A stretch of DNA of 64,000 nt from Pseudomonas sp. UMAB-08 (GTDB lineage Bacteria; Pseudomonadota; Gammaproteobacteria; Pseudomonadales; Pseudomonadaceae), in NCBI RefSeq assembly GCF_900095225.1, contig NZ_LT607433.1, positions 19,467-83,466 on the forward strand, in the 5' to 3' direction. The notes beneath the pieces are model-generated. The model did not search any database, was not told where the DNA came from, and saw only the letters and a list, made by a program, of their open reading frames with translations. The number at the start of each line of letters is the position of its first letter. Position 1 is the stretch's first letter. A program made the translations under genes and the position numbers. Shown in pieces: positions 52,444-61,372 of the stretch.

Positions 52444-52472
52444 AAGAAAGCCGCGACAAGCGCGGCTTTCTT
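52444..52472 (-). terminator. Terminator of the tol-pal operon
   Basis: A perfect 12-bp stem AAGAAAGCCGCG / CGCGGCTTTCTT with a 5-nt loop, 40 bp past the cpoB stop codon. Confidence 0.8.
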
Positions 52473-52512
52473 TAACAGGACAGGTGTCAGATGACCTCTG
52501 ACGATACGCATA

Positions 52513-53349
52513 TCACATGCGCTGCAGGTCCCGCTGAGCCAACTGTGCAGCCGAAGTACCCGGATATTGGGAGACGACCTGCTGCAAAATGCCTTTTACC
52601 TTATCGGTATGACCGAGACGACGCTCAACATCTGCAAGCTTATAGAGCGAGTCCGGCACTTTGGCATGCTTGGGGTACAGTTGACTGACTTTGGCGAAGG
52701 CTTGACCGGCACCTTGCAGATCACCTTTGGCCAGATTCACTTCGCCTAACCAGTATTGAGCGTTGCCCGCATATTGGCTGTTCGGGTATTTGCGCAGGAA
52801 AGCCGCGAAGGCCTGACTGGCCCTGTCGAAATCCTTGGCCTTGATCAGGTCGAAGGCAGCGTCGTAATAGACCTTTTCCTTCGCTGGATCACCCGGTTCC
52901 GCATTTGCCGCAGGCGCCTGACTTGCAGGCGCAGCAGGCGTACCACCGGCATGTATATCGCCGCTGGCTTGAGAATTATTGGTAGCTGCTGCTGCGGGCG
53001 CACCGCCAGCTCCAGCTCCAGCTCCAGCGCTAATGCGCTGATCGAGTTCCTGATAACGCTCCAGTGCTTCCTGCTTCATGCGCTGGATATCGTTTTGCTG
53101 AACCTCGACCGTACCGCGCAACCGCGCGATTTCGTCCTGCATTTGTTGCAGCTGCATGAACAGCTGACCCTGTGCCGAGGCAGGGGCCGTAACCCCTCCC
53201 CCGGCATAGGCGCCGGACGTGCCATAACCCGCTGGCGGATAACTGCTGCTACCAGAGCCAGAATTGTCATCTACCACAGGAACCGCACCCCACGCAAAAA
53301 GCGGAAGGGTGAGAGTCAAAACGGTTAAAGCACGACGGCACGTTCGCAT
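52513..53349 (-). CDS. cpoB: Cell division coordinator CpoB (YbgF)
   Basis: A 278-residue periplasmic protein. A signal peptide (residues 1-22, ending WGA) is followed by a Gly/Ser-rich stretch, a trimeric coiled coil (about 60-105, LFMQLQQMQDEIARLRGTVE), an Ala/Gly/Pro-rich linker and three TPR repeats (about 160-275). It couples Tol-Pal constriction of the outer membrane to PBP1B-LpoB peptidoglycan synthesis. It follows pal by 6 bp and ends the tol-pal operon. Confidence 0.94.
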   Translation of the reverse strand: MRTCRRALTVLTLTLPLFAWGAVPVVDDNSGSGSSSYPPAGYGTSGAYAGGGVTAPASAQGQLFMQLQQMQDEIARLRGTVEVQQNDIQRMKQEALERYQELDQRISAGAGAGAGGAPAAAATNNSQASGDIHAGGTPAAPASQAPAANAEPGDPAKEKVYYDAAFDLIKAKDFDRASQAFAAFLRKYPNSQYAGNAQYWLGEVNLAKGDLQGAGQAFAKVSQLYPKHAKVPDSLYKLADVERRLGHTDKVKGILQQVVSQYPGTSAAQLAQRDLQRM

Positions 53350-53355
53350 GTCAAA

Positions 53356-53856
53356 TTACTTACGCAGTTCGACGCGACGGTTTTGAGCCCAGGACTGCTC
53401 GTCGTTGCCGGTAGCAACTGGACGCTCTTCGCCATAGGAAACCAATTCCAGCTGAGCTGGGGAAACACCTTGCAGTACCAGGTAGCGTTGAACGGCTTTC
53501 GCACGACGCTCGCCCAGTGCCATGTTGTACTCACGAGTACCACGTTCGTCGGTGTTGCCTTCCAGAACGACGCGAGCGCCGTTGGCTTTCAGGTCTTTAG
53601 CGTGAACATCCAGAGCGCGCATGGCTTCTGGCTTCAGGTCCGAGCTATCGTATTCGAAGTAGAACGTAGTGATAGCACGCAGAGCAGCTTCTTCGCTCAG
53701 GCTGCCATCAACAGCGCCAGTGTTAGCGCCGTAACCAGCGTTTGGATCTACAGCGGCGCCTTCGCCGGCGTTATCACCGCCTTTAGACGAGCAACCTACA
53801 GCTACAGCCATGGCCAGAGCCAGAGCAGCAAACTTACCAAACTTCAGCATTTCCAT
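53356..53856 (-). CDS. pal: Peptidoglycan-associated lipoprotein Pal (OprL)
   Basis: A 166-residue lipoprotein. The lipobox ends at Cys22 (AVAVGC), followed by a Gly/Asn-rich linker and an OmpA_C domain. Peptidoglycan-binding residues sit in LEGNTDERGTREYNMALGERRA and AQNRRVEL. It anchors the outer membrane to the cell wall and binds TolB. TTAGGAGTTTCACG precedes the ATG at 53856. In P. aeruginosa this protein is OprL. Confidence 0.96.
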   Translation of the reverse strand: MEMLKFGKFAALALAMAVAVGCSSKGGDNAGEGAAVDPNAGYGANTGAVDGSLSEEAALRAITTFYFEYDSSDLKPEAMRALDVHAKDLKANGARVVLEGNTDERGTREYNMALGERRAKAVQRYLVLQGVSPAQLELVSYGEERPVATGNDEQSWAQNRRVELRK

Positions 53857-53908
53857 CGTGAAACTCCTAATGAACCCCAGTGTGTTAAGTAAAACGTGCA
53901 GCGCCGCG

Positions 53909-55210
53909 TCAGTTCAGGTAAGGGGACCAGGAAGGTTCTCTGACTTCGCCTTGAGCGGTAGGAAGCGGGAGCCTTACGCGGCCATTAATGGACACGAGCA
54001 TCAAGACTCCCCGGCCCTGCTGGCGGGTGGCGTAGATTACCATGGTGCCGTTGGGCGCGACAGTAGGCGACTCATCAAGGTTGCTATCTGTGAGGATTTT
54101 TACGCTACCGCGTTGCAAATCCTGAACTGCCACCTTGAAATTCGTGAAGCCTTCCTGACGGTGAATCATCACCAGGGTCTTTTCATCAGCCGACAATTTT
54201 GGGTTGGCGTTGTAGTTACCGATGAAGGTCACTCGCTCCGCACCACCGCCACCGACGCTTGTTTTATAAATCTGTGGCTTGCCGCCACGGTCGGACGTGA
54301 AGTAGAGGGTCGAGCCATCCTTACCGAAGAACGGTTCGGTGTCGATTGCCCCATCATTGGTCACGCGACTCAATTGACGCGAAGCCAGGTTCATCACGTA
54401 GATTTCCGGGTTGCCGTCTTTGGAAAGCACGAACGCCAGCTTGTTGCCATCCGGAGACCACGCAGGTGCACCATTGAGGCCTTCGAAGTTGGTGATCTGT
54501 TCACGGCGACCGGTGTCGATGTGCTGAACGAAGATACGCGGACGCTTCTGCTCGAATGACACATAAGCGATACGCTTGCCATCCGGAGCAAAACGCGGCG
54601 ACAAGATCGGCTCACGCGATTGCAACAGAGTCACTGCCCGCGCACCGTCGTAATCCGAACGTTGCAGGGTGAAGCGCGTATTGTTTTCGGAGAAACGCTC
54701 GGCAGTGACGTACAACATGCGCGTCGAGAAAGCACCCTTGATACCGGTGAGTTTCTCAAACGACTGGTCGGCGATGAAGTGCGCCATGTCACGCAATTGA
54801 TCGGTCGTGCCAGAGACGTTACCCGTCAAGACTTGCTGCTCGGTCGCGACGTTGAACAGCGCGTACTGGATCTGCAGACGACCGCCCGAAGGAACGATGC
54901 TGCCTACCATCAGGTACTGCGCGCCGAGTGCTTTCCAGTCGCGATAGATGACCTCGCTCGCCGAGGTCGGCAAGCTGATCATGTTCTGCTTTGGAATCGG
55001 AGAGTAATAGCCCGAGTTACGCAGGTCGTTACTGATGATTTCCGACATGTCCTCGGGCAAGACGTTGCCGCCCTGCCAACCAAAAGGCACAACGGCAATC
55101 GGGGTGGCACGGTCACTACCACTGGTGACCATGATGTTCTTTTCTTCTGCAGCGACCATTCCCGCTGCACAGCAAAGAACGACAAGCAGTCCTCGAAGGA
55201 TGTTAATCAC
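53909..55210 (-). CDS. tolB: Tol-Pal system protein TolB
   Basis: A 433-residue periplasmic protein. A signal peptide (about 1-20, ending GMVAA) is followed by an N-terminal alpha/beta domain and a six-bladed propeller whose repeats show SRQLSRVTNDGAIDTEPFFGKDG-like units. It links TolA to Pal. The start codon is GTG and overlaps the tolA stop (GTGA), so translation is coupled. Confidence 0.95.
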   Translation of the reverse strand: MINILRGLLVVLCCAAGMVAAEEKNIMVTSGSDRATPIAVVPFGWQGGNVLPEDMSEIISNDLRNSGYYSPIPKQNMISLPTSASEVIYRDWKALGAQYLMVGSIVPSGGRLQIQYALFNVATEQQVLTGNVSGTTDQLRDMAHFIADQSFEKLTGIKGAFSTRMLYVTAERFSENNTRFTLQRSDYDGARAVTLLQSREPILSPRFAPDGKRIAYVSFEQKRPRIFVQHIDTGRREQITNFEGLNGAPAWSPDGNKLAFVLSKDGNPEIYVMNLASRQLSRVTNDGAIDTEPFFGKDGSTLYFTSDRGGKPQIYKTSVGGGGAERVTFIGNYNANPKLSADEKTLVMIHRQEGFTNFKVAVQDLQRGSVKILTDSNLDESPTVAPNGTMVIYATRQQGRGVLMLVSINGRVRLPLPTAQGEVREPSWSPYLN

Positions 55211-56298
55211 GGAGCTAGATCCTCTGGTGTGAATGTCATCTTGAATGAGCGATAGGGTTGGAAATCGGCTGGCTTCATACCCTGCATTTCGGTCAAACGA
55301 CCAATGTTTTTAACAGCAGCCACGGCCGAACTGTCGTAAGACGCATCGCCACTGGACTTGGAAACACTGACCGACGTCACCGTACCATCCGGCAACATAT
55401 TGATCTGCAGCACCACTTTCATGCCCTTGCGCGCCGACGGTGGGCGAGCCCAACCTTCAGCAGCACGCGCACGAATCAGATCATCAAAGCTGCCCGCCGT
55501 TTCATCGCCCTGTTCATCTGCCAACGCCTGCTGCCGCTCCGTTTTATCGGAGAGCAATTCGGCCAAGGCTTGCGCCTTCTTGTCTTCAGCAGATTTACGT
55601 GCAGCCTCTGTTGCCTTTTTGGCAGCATCGGCAGTCGCTTTTTTCTTGGCGTCGTCGGTGGCTTTCTTTTTCGCGTCGTCAGCGGCTTTTTTCTTGGCGT
55701 CTTCCGCGACTTTCTTCTTCGCGTCATCGGCAGCCTGCTTCTTGGCCTCTTCAGCCGCGGCTTTCTTCGCGTCTTCTTCGGCCTTTTTCTTCGCGTCTTC
55801 TTCGGCTTTCTTCTTGGCTATATCAGCCAATTGTTTCTCTTCGACCTTTTTAGCATCAGCGGTCTTTTTGGCTTCGTCAGCTTTCTTGGCATCATCGGCT
55901 TTCTTGGCGTCATCAGCCTTCTGCTCAGCCTTTTGCGCGTCCTCAGCCTTTTTCTCTTCGGCTTTTTGAGCCGCTTCTTCTTTCTTTTGTTCCGCAGCTT
56001 TTACAGCTTCCTGTTTTAGCTGCTCGATTTTTTTCGTTTCCAGCTGCTCGACTTCAGTTTGCCGAGCAGCCGTTTTCTTCGCCTCACCGGCAATTTTCTG
56101 ATTGGTCTGAGTCGTTGCCTGGCTTTTAGACTTCAACTGATACAGGGTCGCCTGAACGATAGGCCTGGCTTCCGGCAGATCCGGGGTCATGGCAAAGCTG
56201 ACGAAGAGCATGCCAAATATCAGGATGTGCAGGGCCACAGCCCAGACGCTGGGCCAGAAGTAGCTTTCCGAGGCGGACGGCTCTCGCTGTTGGTGCAT
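55207..56298 (-). CDS. tolA: Tol-Pal system protein TolA
   Basis: A 363-residue protein. One N-terminal membrane helix (about 17-38) is followed by a long Lys/Ala/Glu-rich helical domain II (about 50-250, repeated AKKKAxxDAKKKA units) and a globular C-terminal domain III (about 270-363, with ARPPSARKGMKVVLQINMLPDG). It transmits proton-motive energy from TolQR to the outer membrane. Its ATG shares one base with the tolR stop (TGATG). Confidence 0.94.
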   Translation of the reverse strand: MHQQREPSASESYFWPSVWAVALHILIFGMLFVSFAMTPDLPEARPIVQATLYQLKSKSQATTQTNQKIAGEAKKTAARQTEVEQLETKKIEQLKQEAVKAAEQKKEEAAQKAEEKKAEDAQKAEQKADDAKKADDAKKADEAKKTADAKKVEEKQLADIAKKKAEEDAKKKAEEDAKKAAAEEAKKQAADDAKKKVAEDAKKKAADDAKKKATDDAKKKATADAAKKATEAARKSAEDKKAQALAELLSDKTERQQALADEQGDETAGSFDDLIRARAAEGWARPPSARKGMKVVLQINMLPDGTVTSVSVSKSSGDASYDSSAVAAVKNIGRLTEMQGMKPADFQPYRSFKMTFTPEDLAP

Positions 56299-56762
56299 CA
56301 GGGCGCCTCGGTAATCAAGCCAACATTACCGACCCCTGCTTTCTGCAGCCCGCCCATTGCGCCCATTACAGAGCCGTAATCAACGGTTTTGTCACCACGG
56401 ATAAAGACCTGGGTCTGCTTGCCGCTTTCACGACCGGCGCTGATGATTTTGGTCACCGCGCTGGTCATCTGAGGCAACGTCATGGCCTTGTCCATCTGTT
56501 TGTCAGTATCGACTTCACTGCCAAGGTTCCAGTAATAGGTCTTGTCAGCCTTGATCGAAATGGTCAGAACCTGAGTGTTGTTGTCCTGCGGCAAGGCCTC
56601 ACTGGAGACTTTGGGCAGGTCGACTTTCACGCCCTGATTGAGCATCGGCGCGGTGACCATGAAAATGACGAGCAACACCAACATCACGTCGATGTAAGGC
56701 ACCACGTTCATTTCGGCAACCGGCTTGCGACGTTTGCGGCGAACTCGAGCGATTAAAGCCAT
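56298..56762 (-). CDS. tolR: Tol-Pal system protein TolR (ExbD family)
   Basis: A 154-residue protein with one N-terminal membrane helix (about 18-38) containing the functional Asp in VVPYIDVMLVLLVIFMVTAP, and a periplasmic ExbD-like domain with FIRGDKTVDYGSVMGAMGGLQ. Forms the ion-conducting motor with TolQ. Lies 14 bp after tolQ. Confidence 0.95.
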   Translation of the reverse strand: MALIARVRRKRRKPVAEMNVVPYIDVMLVLLVIFMVTAPMLNQGVKVDLPKVSSEALPQDNNTQVLTISIKADKTYYWNLGSEVDTDKQMDKAMTLPQMTSAVTKIISAGRESGKQTQVFIRGDKTVDYGSVMGAMGGLQKAGVGNVGLITEAP

Positions 56763-56776
56763 TGGGAATTACCTGC

Positions 56777-57472
56777 TCACTCTTCGCTGGTGTGCACTTT
56801 ACGGTGCAGGATCGCCTGAAACTCATCGGCGAACGTGTAGTAACGACTGATCAACAGTTCACCGCGAGCGGCAAAACGGTTGTAGGCGATTACTGCCGGG
56901 ATAGCGGCGAATAGACCAATAGCGGTTGCGACCAGGGCTTCGGAAATACCCGGTGCAACAGTCGCCAGGGTGGCTTGCTGGACGGTAGCCAGACCACGGA
57001 AGGAGTTCATGATCCCCCATACTGTACCGAACAAACCGATGTAGGGGCTGGTGGAGCCGACGGTCGCCAGGAAGGGCAAGCCTTGCTCCAGTTTCTCTTC
57101 CTCACGGGAAATGGCCACGCGCATGGCCCGAGCCACGCCTTCCATGACCGCATCAGGATCGACGCCTGGCTGCTGACGCAGACGGGAGAACTCCTTGAAA
57201 CCGGCGCGGAAAATTTGCTCAACGCCTGAGTCAGGGTCTGGATTGCTCCCGGCCTGACGGTAGAGTTTGGACAGATCGATACCCGACCAGAAGCGCTCTT
57301 CAAAGCTCTCCAGTGCACGACGAGCTGCGCGCAGCATATTGCCACGCTGAAAAATCACGACCCACGAGGTGATTGAAGCACCCACCAGGATCAGCATGAC
57401 CAACTGAACAACGATGCTGGCATTGCTGACCATACTCCACATGGAGGAATGGTCGACGACGTTAGCTTCCAC
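56777..57472 (-). CDS. tolQ: Tol-Pal system protein TolQ (MotA/ExbB family)
   Basis: A 231-residue inner-membrane protein with three helices: an N-terminal one (about 16-36) and a pair near GTVWGIMNSFRGLATVQQATLATVAPGISEALVATAIGLFAAIPAVIAYN. The start is GTG inside the end of ybgC, giving an 11-bp overlap, with AGGAG seven bases upstream. Translation coupling with ybgC is likely. Confidence 0.94.
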   Translation of the reverse strand: MEANVVDHSSMWSMVSNASIVVQLVMLILVGASITSWVVIFQRGNMLRAARRALESFEERFWSGIDLSKLYRQAGSNPDPDSGVEQIFRAGFKEFSRLRQQPGVDPDAVMEGVARAMRVAISREEEKLEQGLPFLATVGSTSPYIGLFGTVWGIMNSFRGLATVQQATLATVAPGISEALVATAIGLFAAIPAVIAYNRFAARGELLISRYYTFADEFQAILHRKVHTSEE

Positions 57473-57929
57473 GCTTTATCTCCTGCTCTAAATGTGTACC
57501 CGCGCCGCTCTGGCCGGCAAAGGCCGCACGCAAAGCTTCGGGAATGGCCCGGGGTTTCAAACTATCGGCGCGTACACACGCCACCAGAAACTGCCCCTCA
57601 CAGAGCAGTGTTTCATCCGCAGCCCGCCTGACCTGCTGCCGAAATCGCAGGCTGGCGCGGTTCAATTCAATGACTTCAGCGCTTATCAACAGCTCATCGT
57701 CCAATCGCGCCGGCTTGTGATAGCGCGCCTCGCTGGAATGCACAACGAACAGCAAGTTCTCCCCTGCAAGCTCCGACTGAGCAAAGCCCAGCTCCCGTAG
57801 CCGCTCGGTTCGAGCTCGCTCCATGAACTTCAAATAGTTGACGTAGTAAACGATGCCGCCAGCATCGGTGTCCTCGTAATAAACGCGACAGCGATGTGCG
57901 AACGACTGAACCCCGTTTTGCGCGCGCAT
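57462..57929 (-). CDS. ybgC: Tol-Pal-associated acyl-CoA thioesterase
   Basis: A 155-residue hotdog-fold thioesterase. The active-site stretch YYEDTDAGGIVYYVNYLKFMERAR carries the catalytic Asp. It hydrolyses acyl-CoA or acyl-ACP and is the usual first gene of the tol-pal operon, hinting at a role in phospholipid metabolism at division sites. The 3' end overlaps tolQ by 11 bp. Confidence 0.93.
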   Translation of the reverse strand: MRAQNGVQSFAHRCRVYYEDTDAGGIVYYVNYLKFMERARTERLRELGFAQSELAGENLLFVVHSSEARYHKPARLDDELLISAEVIELNRASLRFRQQVRRAADETLLCEGQFLVACVRADSLKPRAIPEALRAAFAGQSGAGTHLEQEIKRGS

Positions 57930-58069
57930 ACTCTAGTGCTTACTCCTCAGGTTGCCAATCCGCCAGGCGACTGTTTTTCATTGTTTTTCAGCTAATTGCC
58001 GACCAGAACCGCGCATCAGCCTGTCAGACCACCAAAAACCCGAATAAATCGGTGCCTTGATAGTTTTAA

Positions 58070-59125
58070 TTATTCGTCCCCATCGGCGACAAAATCGCTG
58101 GCCACCGGCATGTCCCCCATCCGCGACGGGATGTTCAAACCAAAGTGCAGGTAGGCGTGCCGGGTAACGACACGTCCACGAGGGGTACGCATGATATAGC
58201 CTTGCTGGATCAAATAGGGCTCGAGTACGTCTTCAATCGTGTGCCGCTCTTCGCTGATCGCTGCAGCGAGGCTGTCGACACCCACCGGGCCGCCATCGAA
58301 CTTCTCGATCATCGTCAGCAATAGACGCCGATCCTGGTGGTCGAAACCACGCTCATCAATGTCCAGCAGGTTCAGCGCCAGGTCGGCAATCGGTTTGGTG
58401 ATATGACCCGTGGCACGCACTTCTGCGAAGTCACGCACACGGCGCAGCAAGCGGTTGGCGATACGCGGCGTACCCCGCGCACGACGGGCAATCTCATAGG
58501 CACCCTCGGGCTCGATTGGCAGCCCCAGAATACCGGCCGAACGCATGACGATGGTCGCCAGATCAGCAGTATTGTAGAACTCCAGACGCTGAACGATGCC
58601 GAAGCGATCACGCAGCGGGTTGGTCAACATGCCCGCACGCGTAGTCGCCCCCACCAGCGTAAACGGTGGCAAATCGAGCTTGATCGAGCGCGCAGCAGGG
58701 CCTTCGCCGATCATGATGTCGAGCTGAAAATCTTCCATCGCCGGGTACAGCACTTCTTCGACGATAGGCGAGAGCCGATGAATCTCGTCGATGAACAGCA
58801 CATCGTTGGGTTCGAGATTGGTCAATATCGCCGCCAGATCACCGGGACGCTCAAGCACCGGCCCCGAGGTACTCTTGATGGAGACCGACATCTCCTGGGC
58901 AATAATATGCGCCAGAGTGGTCTTACCCAGACCCGGCGGGCCGAAAATCAAGGTGTGGTCCAACGCTTCGCTTCGTCCACGCGCAGCCTGGATGAACAAC
59001 TCCATTTGCTCGCGCACGGTGGGCTGACCAATGTAATCGGCCAGGCTTAATGGACGGATTGCACGATCCAGCTGCTCATCACGGTCACGCCCCGTGGAGG
59101 TTATCAAACGGTCAGCGTCGAGCAC
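58070..59125 (-). CDS. ruvB: Holliday junction branch migration ATPase RuvB
   Basis: A 351-residue AAA+ motor. Walker A is GPPGLGKTTLAHI, Walker B is VLFIDEIHRLS, and a C-terminal winged helix carries TPRGRVVTRHAYLHFG. Two RuvB hexamers drive branch migration with RuvA. The start is GTG immediately after the ruvA stop codon (TAA-GTG), with AGGA nine bases before. Last gene of ruvCAB. Confidence 0.96.
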   Translation of the reverse strand: MLDADRLITSTGRDRDEQLDRAIRPLSLADYIGQPTVREQMELFIQAARGRSEALDHTLIFGPPGLGKTTLAHIIAQEMSVSIKSTSGPVLERPGDLAAILTNLEPNDVLFIDEIHRLSPIVEEVLYPAMEDFQLDIMIGEGPAARSIKLDLPPFTLVGATTRAGMLTNPLRDRFGIVQRLEFYNTADLATIVMRSAGILGLPIEPEGAYEIARRARGTPRIANRLLRRVRDFAEVRATGHITKPIADLALNLLDIDERGFDHQDRRLLLTMIEKFDGGPVGVDSLAAAISEERHTIEDVLEPYLIQQGYIMRTPRGRVVTRHAYLHFGLNIPSRMGDMPVASDFVADGDE

Positions 59126-59734
59126 TTAAGCCATTCCTTTCAAAGCACGTCGAATCAGATCTTCACTGCTCAAATCTTTTTCCTTGATCGCAGAAACCGC
59201 CTTGCTGGCTTCCTGAGGTTTGTAACCCAGGGAAATCAGTGCACTGACCGCATCGGCTTCGGCCGTCGCCACCAGTGGCGCGGCGTTAGGCCCGCTTGCA
59301 ACCAGGGTAAAGGTCCCCGGCAAGGATTCCCACGCTTTGAAACGATCCTTGAGCTCGACCAACAAACGCTCGGCGGTTTTCTTGCCGACGCCCGGAATCC
59401 GGGTCAAGGCCGAGGTGTCCTGCGCCTGAACACAGCGGACCAACTCATCGACTTCCAGGCCGGACATCAGCGCCAATGCCAGTTTCGGACCGACACCATT
59501 AAGGCGAATCAGCTCACGGAACAGTTCACGCTCGCGCTTTTCGAAAAAGCCGTAAAGCAGGTGAGCATCCTCACGAACCACCAGATGGGTGTGCAAGGTC
59601 ACCGGTTCGCCTACATGGGGCAGCCGATACAGCGTCGTCATGGGCACTTCCAGCTCATAGCCGACGCCGTTGACATCCAGCACCAGGTGCGGCGGATGTT
59701 TTTCAGCCAAGAAGCCGCGTAACCGTCCAATCAC
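59126..59734 (-). CDS. ruvA: Holliday junction DNA-binding protein RuvA
   Basis: A 202-residue protein with an N-terminal OB fold (MIGRLRGFLAEKHPPHLVLD), two helix-hairpin-helix motifs (LIRLNGVGPKLALALMSG and LTRIPGVGKKTAERLLVEL) and a C-terminal UBA-like domain that contacts RuvB (about 150-202). The start is GTG with AAGGATC upstream. Lies 115 bp after ruvC. Confidence 0.96.
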   Translation of the reverse strand: MIGRLRGFLAEKHPPHLVLDVNGVGYELEVPMTTLYRLPHVGEPVTLHTHLVVREDAHLLYGFFEKRERELFRELIRLNGVGPKLALALMSGLEVDELVRCVQAQDTSALTRIPGVGKKTAERLLVELKDRFKAWESLPGTFTLVASGPNAAPLVATAEADAVSALISLGYKPQEASKAVSAIKEKDLSSEDLIRRALKGMA

Positions 59735-59849
59735 GTATCAGATCCTTTTTCGTGGCCCGTCATAAGCATGACGTTGGCACAAATAATGGTCGCAATCATT
59801 ACAGGAGTGAGAAGACCTGCAAGCTAAAAAGTTTGAGCCGATGATGCTA

Positions 59850-60374
59850 TCAGAGACGCAGCCGCCCGCCGCGACTGCGTGCGGTATTCAATCCGTGCGG
59901 TATCAGGCTTGAGCGCGTATGTGCATGGCACAGCGCGATAGCCAGGGCGTCGGAGGCGTCGATCTGAGGTTTCGTCGTCAGTTTGAGCAAATGCATGACC
60001 ATCATCATCACCTGCTCTTTATTGGCACCGCCGGTCCCGGCCACCGCCTGCTTGACCTGGGTCGCGGTGTACTCGGCGATTTCCAGGCTCTCTTCAGCAC
60101 CGGCAACAATGGCCGCGCCACGCGCCTGACCGAGCTTGAGCGCGGAGTCGGCATTACGCGCCATAAACACTTTTTCGATGCCCATGGTCACAGGACCGTA
60201 CGTCTGAATGACCTCGCGCACACCGCGGTACACAATCTGCAAACGCTCGTGCAGCAGACCGCTGCCGGTACGAATGCAGCCCGAGGCAACGTACACACAG
60301 CCGCGACCGGTGTCCCGCACCACGCCATAGCCGGTGATTCGCGAACCGGGGTCGATACCAAGAATAAGAGTCAT
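59850..60374 (-). CDS. ruvC: Holliday junction resolvase RuvC
   Basis: A 174-residue endonuclease. Acidic active-site residues are visible: Asp7 in LGIDPGSRITGYG, Glu in MGIEKVFMARN and Asp in DASDALAIALCHAH. It nicks four-way junctions symmetrically after RuvAB branch migration. The ruvC-ruvA-ruvB order is the common one. Confidence 0.96.
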   Translation of the reverse strand: MTLILGIDPGSRITGYGVVRDTGRGCVYVASGCIRTGSGLLHERLQIVYRGVREVIQTYGPVTMGIEKVFMARNADSALKLGQARGAAIVAGAEESLEIAEYTATQVKQAVAGTGGANKEQVMMMVMHLLKLTTKPQIDASDALAIALCHAHTRSSLIPHGLNTARSRGGRLRL

Positions 60375-60429
60375 AACGCCTGCAGCTTAATAAGTGACGC
60401 ACACAATTGAACGCAGCATAAAGGCAGAA

Positions 60430-60475
60430 GCCGGAGGCCGATAGCACGTGAATGTCACGGCGTCGTACCTCCGGC
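60430..60475 (-). terminator. Hairpin between yebC and ruvC
   Basis: Stem GCCGGAGG / CCTCCGGC enclosing a smaller CGT...ACG pairing. Located between the yebC stop codon and ruvC start. No U-tract, so it may be a processing or attenuation structure instead. Confidence 0.4.
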
Positions 60476-60502
60476 CTCAAATGTATTACCGACAGACACC
60501 TG

Positions 60503-61249
60503 TCAGCCGAGCTGTTCCATAACCTCGTCCGGGATTTCCGCGTTGGAATAGACGTTTTGCACGTCATCCAGATCCTCGAGCATGTCGATCAGCTTGAGAA
60601 CCTTTTCAGCCGTTTCCAGATCGAGTACAGCGCTGGTCGTCGGCAACATAACGATTTCCGCGTCGAGCGCCTTGAAACCGGCAGCCTCCAGCGCATTCCG
60701 CACGGCATAGAAACCCGAGAAGGAGGTGAACACATCAATGGAGCCATCGTCATGGGTGACCACGTCATCGGCATCCGCTTCCATCGCGGCTTCCATAAGC
60801 GCGTCTTCATCAACGCCCGGCGCGAAGGAAATCTGCCCTTTACGGTCGAACAGATAAGCCACCGAACCATCAGTACCCAGGTTGCCGCCGCATTTTGTGA
60901 ACGCGTGGCGAACAGCTGCGGCAGTGCGATTGCGATTGTCAGTCATGGTTTCGACCATGACGGCCACACCACCCGGACCATAGCCTTCGTATCCGAGCTC
61001 TTCGACATCATCACCTTCGGCAGCGCCAGCACCTCGCGCCACGGCACGATCGATAGTGTCGCGCGTCATGTTCGCACCCAGCGCCTTGTCCAATGCCAGA
61101 CGCAGGCGCGGGTTCGACCCTGGATCACCCCCGCCTTGACGGGCAGCGACAGTCAGCTCGCGAATCCACTTGGTGAAAATCTTGCCCTTCTTGGCATCCT
61201 GACGCTCTTTGCGGTGCTTGATGTTCGCCCACTTAGAATGACCTGCCAT
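60503..61249 (-). CDS. yebC: YebC/TACO1-family protein (PmpR ortholog)
   Basis: A 248-residue protein starting MAGHSKWANIKHRKERQDAKKG, the family hallmark, with GYGPGGVAVMVETMTDNRNRT and GGNLGTDGSVAYLFDRKG. In P. aeruginosa the ortholog PmpR was described as a repressor of the PQS receptor gene. More recent work on YebC/TACO1 points to a translation factor easing proline-rich stalling. No pqs genes lie in this window, so the translational role is the safer reading. Confidence 0.93.
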   Translation of the reverse strand: MAGHSKWANIKHRKERQDAKKGKIFTKWIRELTVAARQGGGDPGSNPRLRLALDKALGANMTRDTIDRAVARGAGAAEGDDVEELGYEGYGPGGVAVMVETMTDNRNRTAAAVRHAFTKCGGNLGTDGSVAYLFDRKGQISFAPGVDEDALMEAAMEADADDVVTHDDGSIDVFTSFSGFYAVRNALEAAGFKALDAEIVMLPTTSAVLDLETAEKVLKLIDMLEDLDDVQNVYSNAEIPDEVMEQLG

Positions 61250-61335
61250 AACTCGCTCCGAATTCTTTTTGAAACACGCTCACCTTTCGCTCAATGAACA
61301 GGAGCAAAAAGCTTCAACAAAATCAGGACCCGAAC

Positions 61336-61365
61336 CAGGGCGCATCATCAAGATGATGCGCCCTG
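61336..61365 (-). terminator. Hairpin after aspS
   Basis: A perfect 14-bp stem CAGGGCGCATCATC / GATGATGCGCCCTG just past the aspS stop codon. There is no T-run on the minus strand. Confidence 0.6.
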
Positions 61366-61372
61366 CTCAGCG

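Noticed and set aside
52322..52512. Possible preQ1 riboswitch upstream of queE
   Set aside because: I found no match to the preQ1-I or preQ1-II aptamer cores; only the tol-pal terminator hairpin is evident.
55258..56019. Hydrophobic Phe/Leu-rich plus-strand frame looking like a membrane protein
   Set aside because: Antisense of the Lys/Ala-rich TolA repeat region; AAG/AAA and GCx codons read backwards as Leu, Phe and Ser codons.
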